The notes below the pieces were generated by a model that saw only the letters and a list, made by a program, of their open reading frames with translations, was not told the DNA's origin and made no database searches. Positions 8,815 through 19,956 of a DNA stretch of 64,000 nt are shown here, in pieces. A program made the translations under genes and the position numbers. The DNA lies in contig JOGW01000009.1 of NCBI GenBank assembly GCA_000721375.1, positions 212,855 to 276,854 of the forward strand. The letters run 5' to 3'. How positions within the stretch are numbered: the first letter of the stretch is position 1; each line of letters starts with the position of its first letter. The stretch comes from Streptomyces sp. NRRL B-3428 (GTDB lineage: Bacteria > Actinomycetota > Actinomycetes > Streptomycetales > Streptomycetaceae).

Positions 8815-8882
8815 GGGACGGCGGACCAGTCGAGAGGGCTCTTCGGTGGTGCTTGTGCAGTTGTGTTGCTCACGCGCAGTGT

Positions 8883-9089
8883 TCAGAGGTCGAAGACCCC
8901 TCGGCTGACCTGACCCACGAACGCGGTCCAGGTGTCGGGTCCGAACGCGATGGCAGGTCCCTCGTGAACTTTGGAGTCACGTACTGCGACTTCGCGCAGA
9001 ACGGGGGACCTGACCTCGACGCATGCGCCGTTTCCGGTGGAATACGAAGACTTGGTCCACGCATTCGTGGCGCCTTGCTGGATTGCCAT
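8883..9089 (-). CDS. DUF397 domain protein
   Basis: A 68-residue protein with the DUF397 core: 'AWTKSSYSTGNGACVEV' near residues 10-26, 'VAVRDSK' at 34-40 and 'WTAFVGQV' near 53-60. DUF397 proteins in streptomycetes are small cytoplasmic partners of XRE/DUF5753 regulators, as in the WhiJ-type systems involved in development. The matching regulator gene lies just upstream on the same strand (9380-10237), with 290 bp between them, so this is one such pair. No membrane segment is present. Confidence 0.88.
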   Translation of the reverse strand: MAIQQGATNAWTKSSYSTGNGACVEVRSPVLREVAVRDSKVHEGPAIAFGPDTWTAFVGQVSRGVFDL

Positions 9090-9379
9090 GTTCGCTCCGC
9101 TTTACTGTTGATGAGTACCAGTGTCACCGTCCCTGGCCCCTGGGGCCGATGACGGTTCTGTCGATCTTCCGACTGCGAGTCCGCAGAGGCTTTCTGGGGC
9201 TTCTGATGACTCTGGATGCGATCGACGTGATCGACGCTACTCGCCAACATCGGTATATGACGCGGCCATTCACTCAACCGGATGGCATATACCATGCGGG
9301 TCTTCCCGCGCGACGCGGCGAGGGTGTACCTTGCCGTCGTCTTCCCGCCCGGGCCGATTTCATGTGCTTCGCGCAGGCC

Positions 9380-10237
9380 TCAGCGCGCGTACTCCTTCGC
9401 GATCTCCGTGATGAATTGCCGGGTCTGTTCCACATTCAGCGCCTGCGCACGCAAGTGCTCGTACATGACGCTGTATTTGTGGACGTCATTGGCCTTCTCC
9501 AGATAAAGATCACTGGTGACGCCCTCGATGTAGACAACACTGGAATCGGCGGTGTCCGGAAATTCCAGAATTGCGTACTGCCCGTTCACGCCGGGGTGTG
9601 CACCCATGGAGAAAGGGATCACCTGGACGGTCACATGGGGTAGTTGGGACATCTCCACCAAATGTTCCAACTGCTCGATCATGACCTGCTTGTTGCCGAC
9701 GGCCCGGCGCAGTGCCGCCTCGTCGAGAACGGTCCACAGGCGCAGAGGGCTCTCCACGGAATGGATGCGCTCCTGGCGGCGTACGCGCACCAGCACACGC
9801 TTGTCGATGTCGGCCTGCGGGGTCTCGGGCAGCGCCCCGGTGATCAGCGCCTCCGCGTAACCGCGGGTCTGAAGGAGGCCGGGTACGACCTGCGGGTCGT
9901 AGACCCTGAGCGAGGCGGCATCCGTCTCCAGGCCGATGTACACGGAGTACGGAATGTCGCCGAAGGCGTGCCACCACCCTTGCTGGCGGCTGTCCTTGGC
10001 CATCTGCATCAGGGAGTCGACGATCCGGTGGTCCTCCACCTCGTAGACCCCGCAGAGGTCGCGTACGTCGCGCTGGGAGATCGAGCGGCGCCCGTTCTCC
10101 AGACGCGAGATCTTCGACTGCGAGACGAGCAGGCGCTCGGCGACCTCCTCGGCCGTCATGCCCTTGAGCTCGCGCAGCCGGCGCAGCTCCTGGCCCAAGC
10201 GGCGTCGCCTGACTGTGGGATTGACGTTGGACGCCAC
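9380..10237 (-). CDS. XRE-family regulator with DUF5753 domain
   Basis: A 285-residue DNA-binding protein. The GTG at 10237 is chosen because a GGAGGTGG site precedes it and because 'NPTVRRRRLGQELRRLRE' is the usual N-terminus of this family; the open frame continues upstream without family character. The helix-turn-helix is at about residues 12-68 ('MTAEEVAERLLVSQSKISRLENGRR'). Residues about 100-275 are DUF5753, including 'VPGLLQTRGYAEAL' and the 'LWTVLDEAALRR' segment. Such regulators are paired with DUF397 proteins and act in development or stress. The upstream gap holds near-repeats ATACCCGCTC (about 10275) and ATATCCGCTC (about 10295) that might serve autoregulation. Confidence 0.9.
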   Translation of the reverse strand: MASNVNPTVRRRRLGQELRRLRELKGMTAEEVAERLLVSQSKISRLENGRRSISQRDVRDLCGVYEVEDHRIVDSLMQMAKDSRQQGWWHAFGDIPYSVYIGLETDAASLRVYDPQVVPGLLQTRGYAEALITGALPETPQADIDKRVLVRVRRQERIHSVESPLRLWTVLDEAALRRAVGNKQVMIEQLEHLVEMSQLPHVTVQVIPFSMGAHPGVNGQYAILEFPDTADSSVVYIEGVTSDLYLEKANDVHKYSVMYEHLRAQALNVEQTRQFITEIAKEYAR

Positions 10238-10551
10238 GGGATGTGCCACCTCCGGCAAGCGGTCTGTTCGAACGGATACCCGCTCTGATCGTGCGTATAT
10301 CCGCTCCGTATCTACTAGTTCAGCAGATTGCCACCAACCGGTGTGTTCGCGCTGGGAAACAGGGCATCTCCAGGCCACCGAGGGCCGCCGCAACCAGGCC
10401 AAACGCAACCGCGCGGGGTGGTGGCCGACATTGGTCGGCCACCACCCCGCGCGATCGATATGCGGCTCCCGAACCGGGTCTTGGGGACTTCGGTGCGGCG
10501 GTGATGCGAGTGATGCGGGTGGTGCTGATGAAGCGTGCGCTGCGGGCGGTG
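10238..10551. other. 314-bp intergenic region: XRE promoter side and a long hairpin
   Basis: The left third holds the promoter region of the XRE gene, AT-richer than its surroundings, with two imperfect direct repeats about 20 bp apart. The middle holds the 10410-10453 hairpin. I see no gene on either strand. Confidence 0.6.
10410..10453. terminator. Very stable hairpin, 20-bp perfect stem
   Basis: Arms at 10410-10429 and 10434-10453 are perfectly complementary over 20 bp with a 4-base loop (ATTG). It lies about 100 bp past the stop of the GPP34 gene on the minus strand and is its likely terminator. Confidence 0.75.
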
Positions 10552-11298
10552 CTAGTGCGCCACGACGCGAGCCATGGATCCACGGCGCGGCTGCGAAGGC
10601 ATCCGGCCTCCGTCCGTGGTGGCCCTGACCTGCTGCTGACGACCCGCTGGTGCCGGAGAGCGGCGAGGTTGCGCCGCCACCCCGTTCTGGACGTCCATCA
10701 CGGCGTGCGCCACGAGGCCGCCCATCGGGTCGTGCCTGATCAGATCGCGGAGCCGGGAGCGTGATGAACGCCCCTCGTTCCCCGGATACAGGTGCTTGCC
10801 GAGACCGACCGCGTGGGCCAGCGCGGCGAGCGCCGCGGTCCGCGGGTCCGGCGGTACGCCGGTGCGGATCGCCGAATCAAGGCGGGCCCTGATCTCCCTG
10901 CTGATCGCCGACTGCGTCGCCTGGTAGCGAGTCGTCGGCAGCACCCCGCACATCTGTCCCTCCACGGCATGCACCATGCCGCATCGTTCGAGATGCGAGA
11001 GATACGTCTGGCGCAGCCCCAGTCGGGGCCCGCCGATCCAGTGGACCGCACGGACCGGAGCGCCACGCCTTCGCAGCAACTCCAGTGCGCAGTCCAGTGT
11101 CGGATCTCCGGTCGGCCGTGGGGACACCACGGCGATACGATCCCCGTCTGGGGCTATCCGTCCGGCCAGCGCCAGCTCTACAAGCTGTGCACCGGCGAGA
11201 CCTAGGTCGAGCGACTGCGGCTGCGCTGTGGTACCCGTGGCCGGGTCCAGAGCGAGCAGCAAAAGCTCCTCCGGAATAGTTCTGCGGCTCCTGCCCAT
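10552..11298 (-). CDS. GPP34 (GOLPH3/Vps74-like) family protein
   Basis: A 248-residue protein of the GPP34 family. The N-terminus 'TIPEELLLLALDPATG' and the following 'LDLGLAGAQLVELALAGRI' segment are the family signature; helical segments 'ALAALAHAVGLGKHLYP' (about 158-174) are also typical. The ATG at 11298 follows GGGGAGG. In eukaryotes the family binds phosphatidylinositol-4-phosphate at the Golgi; in streptomycetes it is greatly expanded and mostly uncharacterised, presumably peripheral to the membrane. The last 45 residues are a basic, low-complexity tail (Q/R/P rich) that is not part of the domain. Confidence 0.85.
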   Translation of the reverse strand: MGRSRRTIPEELLLLALDPATGTTAQPQSLDLGLAGAQLVELALAGRIAPDGDRIAVVSPRPTGDPTLDCALELLRRRGAPVRAVHWIGGPRLGLRQTYLSHLERCGMVHAVEGQMCGVLPTTRYQATQSAISREIRARLDSAIRTGVPPDPRTAALAALAHAVGLGKHLYPGNEGRSSRSRLRDLIRHDPMGGLVAHAVMDVQNGVAAQPRRSPAPAGRQQQVRATTDGGRMPSQPRRGSMARVVAH

Positions 11299-11570
11299 CC
11301 ATGCCTCCCCGCGTGGATGAATGACAGGGTGACCCCTCTCACATTCATCTGTCGAGAGTGCGTGGGTGCTTTGAGAGGGAACCAGTAGGTATGTCGTTCT
11401 CGTCTAGCCGGGGGGCCAACCCCGCAGACAGGACACTGGTACATGGTTCGGACACCGGCGTCCGGGTCGCGGGGGAGCCCTGAGGGGCACCATGACGGGC
11501 ATGGAAGCGGTAATTCGTACGGTTCGTTCAGGCTGGACGGGCCGTTCAGGTCGGAGCTAGGGAGGCATCG

Positions 11571-14015
<2,445 letters not shown>

Positions 14016-14036
14016 GAGACGCGGAGCAGACAGGTG

Positions 14037-14067
14037 AGGGGCCGTCGGCGGCAAGCCGACGGCCCCT
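14037..14067. terminator. Bidirectional hairpin terminator
   Basis: Perfect 13-bp arms at 14037-14049 and 14055-14067 with a 5-base loop, between the convergent carboxypeptidase and MerR genes. Confidence 0.8.
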
Positions 14068-14072
14068 CCTGT

Positions 14073-14930
14073 CTAGCGGACCGGGTATGCGATGTCGCAC
14101 GCGTCGTCGTCCGGCCCGAGACCGTCCCAGTCCGCGAAGTACACCTCCCGGCAGGGCCCGTCGATCGTCAGGCCCTGCTCCCGGATCCAGTGCTCCACCG
14201 CCTCGTACGCCGCGATGATCTGCGGGTACACGACCTGCGCCTTGGAGATACGGGTGTACGCGAGTCGCCGTGCCGGTTCGATGCGGGCGGTGACCGCCGG
14301 TCCCTGCCGCTCGGCCCAGGTGCGTGCGGCCGCGGCGTCGGCCACCGGCACGCAGCTCTCCGCCGGGCCGTCGCTCTCCTGGGTGACCTCCGCCTGGTAC
14401 GCCACGAAGGGCGCGGCCGTGCTGCCTCCGCACTCCCGCGCGGCCTTCTCGAGCCGCCCGAGCGACTCCCCGATGAAAGCGGGCAGTTCCGGCGCCAGCA
14501 CGTGCCTGCTCTCGCCGAGCACCGTCTGCTCGGGCACGTCGACCGTGCGGACCTCGAACTTCTCGTACATCTGTGAACTCCTGCCTGACAGCCGTCCACG
14601 GAGGAAGTGGACCAGCGTCCGCTGGGTGGCGAAACGCTCCTCGACATCCGTCCAGTACGCCTCCACGGCCTGTGCGGCGTCCGGGTCGTCGAGCGCGACG
14701 ATCTCCTTGACCGTGGCCAGGGGCATGTCCAGCTGTCGCAGCAGTGCCACGAGCCGTGCCCGCTCCACCTGTGCGGACCGGTAGTAGCGGTAGCCGCTCA
14801 CCGGGTCGACGCGGGCGGGCGAGAGCAGGCCGACGCGGTCGTAAAGGCGCAGGGCCTTCGCCGAGAGGCGTGCGCGCAGCGCGAACGCCCCGATGGTCAG
14901 CCACTCCTCGTCACCTTCGCGGTCCGTCAT
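14073..14930 (-). CDS. MerR-family regulator with GyrI-like effector-binding domain
   Basis: A 285-residue one-component regulator. The MerR winged helix occupies residues about 10-80 ('LTIGAFALRARLSAKALRLYDRVGLLSPARVDPVSGYRYY'), followed by a coiled linker to about 115. The C-terminal half (about 125-280) is an effector-binding domain of the BmrR/GyrI type, with the 'EVRTVDVPEQTVL' opening strand and 'HWIREQGLTIDGPCREVYF' near the end. Family members sense lipophilic cationic drugs or similar ligands and activate efflux genes. No transporter adjoins it directly; the neighbours are a carboxypeptidase (convergent) and a small phosphatase (divergent). Confidence 0.88.
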   Translation of the reverse strand: MTDREGDEEWLTIGAFALRARLSAKALRLYDRVGLLSPARVDPVSGYRYYRSAQVERARLVALLRQLDMPLATVKEIVALDDPDAAQAVEAYWTDVEERFATQRTLVHFLRGRLSGRSSQMYEKFEVRTVDVPEQTVLGESRHVLAPELPAFIGESLGRLEKAARECGGSTAAPFVAYQAEVTQESDGPAESCVPVADAAAARTWAERQGPAVTARIEPARRLAYTRISKAQVVYPQIIAAYEAVEHWIREQGLTIDGPCREVYFADWDGLGPDDDACDIAYPVR

Positions 14931-15027
14931 GGCCCCATCCTCCGTGACCGGGAGGCTTTCCTCCCGACGCCCTCGACCTTGGGCTTTGCCCCAGGGGCAA
15001 GGTCAAGCGACGGGTTAGCGTGGGCGT

Positions 15028-15450
15028 ATGGAGTCATGGGAGCCCGGTGCGCCGGGCGTGCTGCGGCTGCCTTCCGGGCGGCTTGTGCGGGGGCGGGGAC
15101 TGCGCCGTCCCCTGCCTTCCGGTCCTGAGCCCACGTACGGGCTCTATCTGCTGGGCAAGCCGCCGCCCCAAGTCCCCTGGCCGTATGCCTGGTTGAAGTG
15201 GCCGGACTTCTGGCTGCCGGGACCGGACGCCGCTACCGCCCTGCGTACGGCATGGGACCGTGCGGCGTCCGACCGCGTCGAACTCGCCTGCGGCGGCGGG
15301 CGTGGCCGCACCGGCACGGCCCTCGCCTGCCTCGCGGTCCTGGACGGCGTCCCGGCGTACGAGGCGGTGGCCTTCGTGCGCCGGGAGTACGACCACCGAG
15401 CGGTGGAGACCCCTTGGCAGAAGCGGTACGTGCGGCGGTTCAGCGGCTGA
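15028..15450 (+). CDS. Small protein-tyrosine/dual-specificity phosphatase-like protein
   Basis: A 140-residue cytoplasmic protein. Residues about 88-100 carry the P-loop 'ACGGGRGRTGTA': cysteine, five residues, arginine, then Thr-Gly, as in the CX5R active site, but without the usual preceding histidine. The expected general-acid aspartate may be in 'KWPDFWLPG' (about 57-65). The C-terminal 'AYEAVAFVRREYDHRAVETPWQKRYVRRF' helix pair is seen in similar actinobacterial proteins. Its last 11 bp overlap the end of the convergent ABC-F gene. The substrate is unknown. Confidence 0.75.
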   Translation: MESWEPGAPGVLRLPSGRLVRGRGLRRPLPSGPEPTYGLYLLGKPPPQVPWPYAWLKWPDFWLPGPDAATALRTAWDRAASDRVELACGGGRGRTGTALACLAVLDGVPAYEAVAFVRREYDHRAVETPWQKRYVRRFSG

Positions 15451-17104
15451 CGGACACCCCCAAGGCCGTCCCTGCCTCCAGTTCGAGCCGCCGCCCCTCG
15501 AACCGCTCCCGCATTCGGCGGTCGTGGGTGACCACGATCAGGGCGCCCTCGTAGGAGGAGAGCGCCTCCTCCAGTTCCTCCACCAGTGCGGGGGACAGGT
15601 GGTTGGTCGGCTCGTCCAGGAGGAGGAGGTCCACCGGGGACGTGACCAGGCGGGCCAGTTCGATGCGGCGGCGCTGGCCGTAGGAGAGCTCGCCCACGCG
15701 CAACCGCAGGTCGGCCGGGGTGAACAGGCCCAGGGACAGCAGCAGTTCTCGGTGCTCCGCCACCGTGCCCGTCCGATCGTGCGCGAAGGCGCGGAGCAGT
15801 GGCCAGGACGCCGGCCAGGGTGTCTCCTGCTGGCGCAGGAGGCCGACCCGGCCCGGTACCCGCACCGTGCCGCCACCGGGCGGGAGCTCCCCGGCGATCA
15901 CCCCGAGCAGGGTGCTCTTGCCCGCCCCGTTCGGCCCGGTGACCAGGAGCCGCTCGGACGCTGCGAGGCGCAGAGCGGGCAGGTCGAGGCGGCCGGGGAC
16001 GTGGACGTCGGTGAGTTCGGCGGCGAGCTCCGCCCCGGGGGCGGCCGTCGGCTCGTGCAGGATCTCGCCGCTGAACCGGAGCGGATCCGGCGGGAGTTGC
16101 GCCGGTTCGGCGCTCAGCCGCGCCACCCGCTCCTTCGCGTTGCGGATCCGCACCATCGCACCGTGTCCGCGCCCCCGCGCCCGGAACCCGCCGTGCCCGA
16201 ACACCGCGAGCGGCACCTTGCGCGGGATCGCCTCAAGGCGCGCCACGTTGGACTCGGCGAGCTCGCGGGCACGGGCCAGTTCGTCGCGCCACCGCTCGTA
16301 CTCCTGGACACGGCGGCGGCGTTCGGCGGCCTTCGCCGTGACGTAGCCGCGGTAGCCGTCCCCGTATCGGCGCACCCGTGCCTCGTCGACCTCCAGGACC
16401 GTACTGGTCAGGTTCTCCAGGAACACCCGGTCGTGGGTGACCGCGACCACCGTGCCGCGCCGGCGGCGCAGATGGTCCTCGAGCCAGGTGAGGGCCCGGT
16501 CGTCCAGATCGTTGGTGGGCTCGTCCAGCAGGAGCAGTTCGGGTTCGGCGGCCAGGGTCGCGGCGAGTGCGAGCCGGGAGCGTTCGCCGCCGGACAGGGT
16601 GCCGAGCAGGCGCGAGCGTGCCAGGTCCGGCAGACCGAGCCCGTGCAGCGCGATGTCCATCCGGGCGTCCGCCTGATAGCCGTCGCGCGCCTCGAAGCGG
16701 GCGAGGATGTCCGCGTACGAGTGGAGGGCGGCGTCCAGGTCGGCACCGTCGAGACGCGCCAGGGACTCCTCGGCGGTCCTCAACTCCCGTTCCATGGAAC
16801 GGATGTCGGCGAGCGCCAGGTCGACGGCGTCCTGGACGGTCGCCGACGGCGGCAGGTCCAAGCTCTGGGCGAGGTGGCCGACCCCGCCGGGTGCGTGGAC
16901 GGTCACCTCGCCGGTCGTGGGCGTGAGTTCACCGGCGAGCAGCTTCAGGAGCGTGGACTTGCCCGAGCCGTTGTCGCCGATGACGCCGACCTTCTCGCCG
17001 GGCCTGACGGTGAGGGTGACGTGGTCGAGGACGGGCCGGGTGCCGGACTCGTAGCGGTGGGTGACTTCATGGACGGAGAGCTGGGCGGCTGAATGCGCAC
17101 GCAT
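15440..17104 (-). CDS. ABC-F family ATPase
   Basis: A 554-residue soluble protein with two ABC ATPase domains and no membrane segment. Walker A motifs are at about 43-51 ('GDNGSGKST') and 386-395 ('GPNGAGKST'); both halves have the 'LSGGERSRLALA' or 'LSYGQRRRIELA' signatures and Walker B 'LLLLDEPTN'. The linker of about 80 residues between domains is arginine-rich, as in ABC-F proteins that act on the ribosome. The family includes antibiotic-resistance ribosome protectors and housekeeping translation factors; I cannot tell which. The ATG at 17104 lies next to the 12-bp palindrome AAGGGGCCCCTT that contains the ribosome-binding site. It overlaps the convergent phosphatase gene by 11 bp. Confidence 0.9.
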   Translation of the reverse strand: MRAHSAAQLSVHEVTHRYESGTRPVLDHVTLTVRPGEKVGVIGDNGSGKSTLLKLLAGELTPTTGEVTVHAPGGVGHLAQSLDLPPSATVQDAVDLALADIRSMERELRTAEESLARLDGADLDAALHSYADILARFEARDGYQADARMDIALHGLGLPDLARSRLLGTLSGGERSRLALAATLAAEPELLLLDEPTNDLDDRALTWLEDHLRRRRGTVVAVTHDRVFLENLTSTVLEVDEARVRRYGDGYRGYVTAKAAERRRRVQEYERWRDELARARELAESNVARLEAIPRKVPLAVFGHGGFRARGRGHGAMVRIRNAKERVARLSAEPAQLPPDPLRFSGEILHEPTAAPGAELAAELTDVHVPGRLDLPALRLAASERLLVTGPNGAGKSTLLGVIAGELPPGGGTVRVPGRVGLLRQQETPWPASWPLLRAFAHDRTGTVAEHRELLLSLGLFTPADLRLRVGELSYGQRRRIELARLVTSPVDLLLLDEPTNHLSPALVEELEEALSSYEGALIVVTHDRRMRERFEGRRLELEAGTALGVSVSR

Positions 17105-17505
17105 GAAAGGGGCCCCTTCGGCAGTGGCGGGAGAGATGACGGCACGGCACACCGGCCGCGGAGCTCGGCTCTACGCGGCGGTGTCGGCGGAAATCACAGG
17201 GAACCCATGACGACGAAGGTACGGGAGGGCAAGCCATTACGCAAGACGGTCCGTCTCGTCTCGTTGGTGGTGTGCGTCACAGGGGGCGCCGAGTCCGCAA
17301 CTCGCCGCCCCTTCAGCCCCACCCGCCCCTTTCGCCCCGCCTCACCTCTTTGTAGCCAATCCATTACGAAGCGCACCCTTGACGGCGTGCATGCTGTTTC
17401 GCGACGTTAGAGCCCGGTAGGGGCCGGGGGAGCTGGGGGCGGCCGCCTCTGCTCGGCGCGTTCACTACGGGTCTGCCCCCGGTCTGAGCCAGAAGGGCGG
17501 ACCGC
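17105..17505. other. 401-bp intergenic region between divergent ABC-F and FemAB-like genes
   Basis: On the minus strand, the ABC-F leader contains a four-codon reading frame ATG-GGT-TCC-CTG-TGA (17195-17209), about 90 bases before the ABC-F start, and a perfect 12-bp palindrome AAGGGGCCCCTT (17107-17118) over the ribosome-binding site. A TTGACG hexamer at about 17379 faces the plus-strand gene. The region is less G+C-rich around 17340-17400. No full-length gene is evident. Confidence 0.5.
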
Positions 17506-18654
17506 GTGGACATCACGATCCACAGACCGCAGGAGCTCGACGGTGCGCTCCGCAAGGCCTGGCACGAAGCGATGGACGAGTCGCCGCTGTACGCGAACCC
17601 CTTTCTGGCGCCGGAGTTCACCGTGGGCGTCGCCCTGCACCGGCCGTCGGCGCGGGTGGCGGTGCTGCGCGAGGGCGGCGAGGCCGTCGGCTTCCTGCCG
17701 TACGAACGAGGGCCGTTGGGGGTCGGCAAGGCCATAGCGCTCGGCCTGTCCGACTGCCAGGCACTCGTGCACCGGCCCGGACTCAGCTGGGAGCCAAGGC
17801 AGTTGCTGCGCGCGTGCGGGCTCGCGGTCTTCGAGTTCGACCATCTCGTGGCGGAGCAAGAGCCGTTCGGCCGCTTCGTCACCGGTACCTTCGCCTCGCC
17901 CGTCGTCGACCTCGGGCCCAGCGAGGGCACCTATGCCGAATGGCTGCGCGCCACCTATCCCGGGCTCGCCAAGACGACCCTGAAGAAGGAGCGCAGGCTC
18001 GCGCGCGACGTGGGTGAGCTGCGGTTCGTGTACGACGAGCGCGACCCGGCCATGCTGCGGCAGCTGATGGACTGGAAGTCGGCGCAGTACCGCAGGACGG
18101 GCCGGATGGACCGTTTCGCCAAGCCGTGGATAGTGGCCCTGGTGCAGGACCTCTTCCAGGTCCGCGAGGAGCACTTCACGGGTGTCATGTCCGTGCTCTA
18201 CGCCGGGGACCGGCCGGTCGCGGTGCACTTCGGTCCTGCCTCGCGCACGGTGTTCGCCGCCTGGTTCACGACGTACGACCCCGATCTGCACTACTACTCG
18301 CCCGGCCTGATGATGCATCTGCGGATGGCCGAGGCCGCGGGCCGCCAGGGTCTTGCGGTGATGGACTTCGGGCGCGGCGACAAGACGTACAAGGACTGGC
18401 TCAAGACCCGTGAGCTGCGCGTCGCCGAGGGCTTCGCCACCCGGCCGCACCCCGTCGCGGCCGCGCTGCGGATGTGGCGCAGGCCGGTGCGCGGGCTGCG
18501 CAACACCGTCAACGCCCACCCCAGTCTGCGGGCACCGGCCGACCGGCTCCTGAAGACCGCCGGTTCGCTGCGTACGACCGGGCGTGCGAGTGCGTCGGGC
18601 CGCGCGGGGGGTTCCGGGCGGGCGGGCGAGGCCGCGGCACGCACCGGACGCTGA
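17506..18654 (+). CDS. FemAB-like / BioF2-type acyltransferase (GNAT fold)
   Basis: A 382-residue cytoplasmic protein with the double-GNAT architecture of the Acetyltransf_6 (CelD/BioF2-like) family. Visible family features are 'AGDRPVAVHFGPASRTVFAAWFTTYDPDLHYYSPGLMMHLRM' (split over about 225-275) and 'MDFGRGDKTYKDWLKTRELRVAEGF' near 286-310, the usual acyl-donor and substrate pocket strands. The start is GTG at 17506 after an AAGGGCGGA site. The last 45 residues are a Gly/Ala/Arg-rich tail. Such proteins appear in polysaccharide or surface-glycolipid loci, and here the gene precedes a sugar-type aminotransferase by 78 bp on the same strand, suggesting joint work on an amino-sugar glycan. 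Confidence 0.8.
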   Translation: MDITIHRPQELDGALRKAWHEAMDESPLYANPFLAPEFTVGVALHRPSARVAVLREGGEAVGFLPYERGPLGVGKAIALGLSDCQALVHRPGLSWEPRQLLRACGLAVFEFDHLVAEQEPFGRFVTGTFASPVVDLGPSEGTYAEWLRATYPGLAKTTLKKERRLARDVGELRFVYDERDPAMLRQLMDWKSAQYRRTGRMDRFAKPWIVALVQDLFQVREEHFTGVMSVLYAGDRPVAVHFGPASRTVFAAWFTTYDPDLHYYSPGLMMHLRMAEAAGRQGLAVMDFGRGDKTYKDWLKTRELRVAEGFATRPHPVAAALRMWRRPVRGLRNTVNAHPSLRAPADRLLKTAGSLRTTGRASASGRAGGSGRAGEAAARTGR

Positions 18655-18732
18655 ACGGCACATCCATCCGGCGCCCTCGAGGGGCCGCTGCGCAAGCGCC
18701 CGAAGGGGCCGTCGCGGAAGGAAAGATGACCC

Positions 18733-19956
18733 ATGGCGTACGGGGAGCGGCTCGCCGCTGCGATGACCCGGCGGCTCGGGCGGGAGTGCCTCTACACCCC
18801 CTCGGCCCGGCTCGCGCTCTATCTGGCGTTGCGCCGCTGGTGCCGGCCGGGCGGGCGGGTGCTGATGTCGCCGGTCAACGACGACGTGATTCTGTTCGTC
18901 GTGCTCGCGGCCGGTCTGCGGCCCGTGCAGGCGCCGGTCTCGGCGGCCGACGGCAACATCGATCCGGACGCGGTGCCCGAGTCCATGTGGCGCGGGATCG
19001 ACGCCGTACTGACCACGAACCTCTACGGGATGCCGGATCGAGTCCGTGAACTGCGCAGTCGCTGCGAGGACTTGGGCATCCCGCTGCTCGAGGACGCGGC
19101 GCACGCCATCGGCACCCATGTCGACGGGCAGCTCATCGGGACCTTCGGCGCGGCGGGCGCCTTCAGCCTCAGCAAGCACGTGCAGGGCAAGGCGGGCGGC
19201 TTCCTGGCCGTCGAGGACGCCCGCACCCGCCGTGAACTGGAGCAGCTGCGCGACGACCTGCTCACCCCGGCGCGCCTGCGCCAGGACCTCGCCACGACAC
19301 TGATGCCGCTGGCCCGCTCCGCCGTGCGCGGTCTGCATCTGGTGCGGCCCGTCTGGCGTACGGCGCAACGGCTCGGCCTGCTGGAACGGGACGGCTTCCG
19401 GATGCCGCTCGAAGCCCACCGCCTGGCCGTGTCCGGCACCCGGGCGCCGAACCTTCCCGCGTACGAGCCGTGGCTCCGGGTCGATCTGCACAACTTCCAC
19501 GACCGCCACGGGCCGCTGGTACGCGGCCAGTTGGCGCTGCGGCTCGCCGCACTCGACGGCGATCTGGTGCGCCGGCGGGCGGGGGTCGCCCAGCTGTCCG
19601 GCACTGCGTGGGCCTCGCCGGCGCTGCGCGACCGGCTCACCCACGAGGGCCCGTTACCGCTCTTCCGCGCCCCGCTCCTGGTCGAGGACCGCAACGCCCT
19701 GGTCGACCGTCTGGTCAGCCACGGCATCATCTCCGGCTACATCTACGACGCCCCGCTCGACGACTACGCGGGCATCGAGTTCTCCGACCCGTCCCCGTCC
19801 CCGGCCGCCGCCCGATGGTTCGCCTCGCATGTGCTGCCCGCGGATCCGCTCCAGGCGGGCCGGGTGATGCGGGCGCTGCGGCGCGAGTCCGTCGTACCGG
19901 CGCACTTCACGGCCCCTGCGTCGACCGCTGCGCACAAGCAACCCCTAGGCCAGTAG
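18733..19956 (+). CDS. DegT/DnrJ/EryC1/StrS-type PLP aminotransferase
   Basis: A 407-residue fold-type I PLP enzyme. Recognisable parts are the N-terminal 'GGRVLMSPVNDDVI' cofactor-site strand, 'NLYGMP' near 96-101, 'LLEDAAHAIGT' with Asp121 expected to contact the PLP ring nitrogen, and 'AFSLSKHVQGKAGGFLAV' with Lys148 at the Schiff-base position. Spacing from that lysine to the Gly-Gly is conserved although the usual GEGG is GKAGG. Family members aminate keto-sugars for surface glycans or antibiotics. ATG at 18733 follows a GGAAGGAAAG site. The final 50 bp overlap the end of the convergent SARP gene. Likely co-transcribed with the FemAB-like gene. Confidence 0.82.
   Translation: MAYGERLAAAMTRRLGRECLYTPSARLALYLALRRWCRPGGRVLMSPVNDDVILFVVLAAGLRPVQAPVSAADGNIDPDAVPESMWRGIDAVLTTNLYGMPDRVRELRSRCEDLGIPLLEDAAHAIGTHVDGQLIGTFGAAGAFSLSKHVQGKAGGFLAVEDARTRRELEQLRDDLLTPARLRQDLATTLMPLARSAVRGLHLVRPVWRTAQRLGLLERDGFRMPLEAHRLAVSGTRAPNLPAYEPWLRVDLHNFHDRHGPLVRGQLALRLAALDGDLVRRRAGVAQLSGTAWASPALRDRLTHEGPLPLFRAPLLVEDRNALVDRLVSHGIISGYIYDAPLDDYAGIEFSDPSPSPAAARWFASHVLPADPLQAGRVMRALRRESVVPAHFTAPASTAAHKQPLGQ

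Noticed and set aside
17407..19644. 745-residue minus-strand open frame over the FemAB-like and aminotransferase genes
   Set aside because: No domain pattern, and it covers two recognised genes on the other strand.
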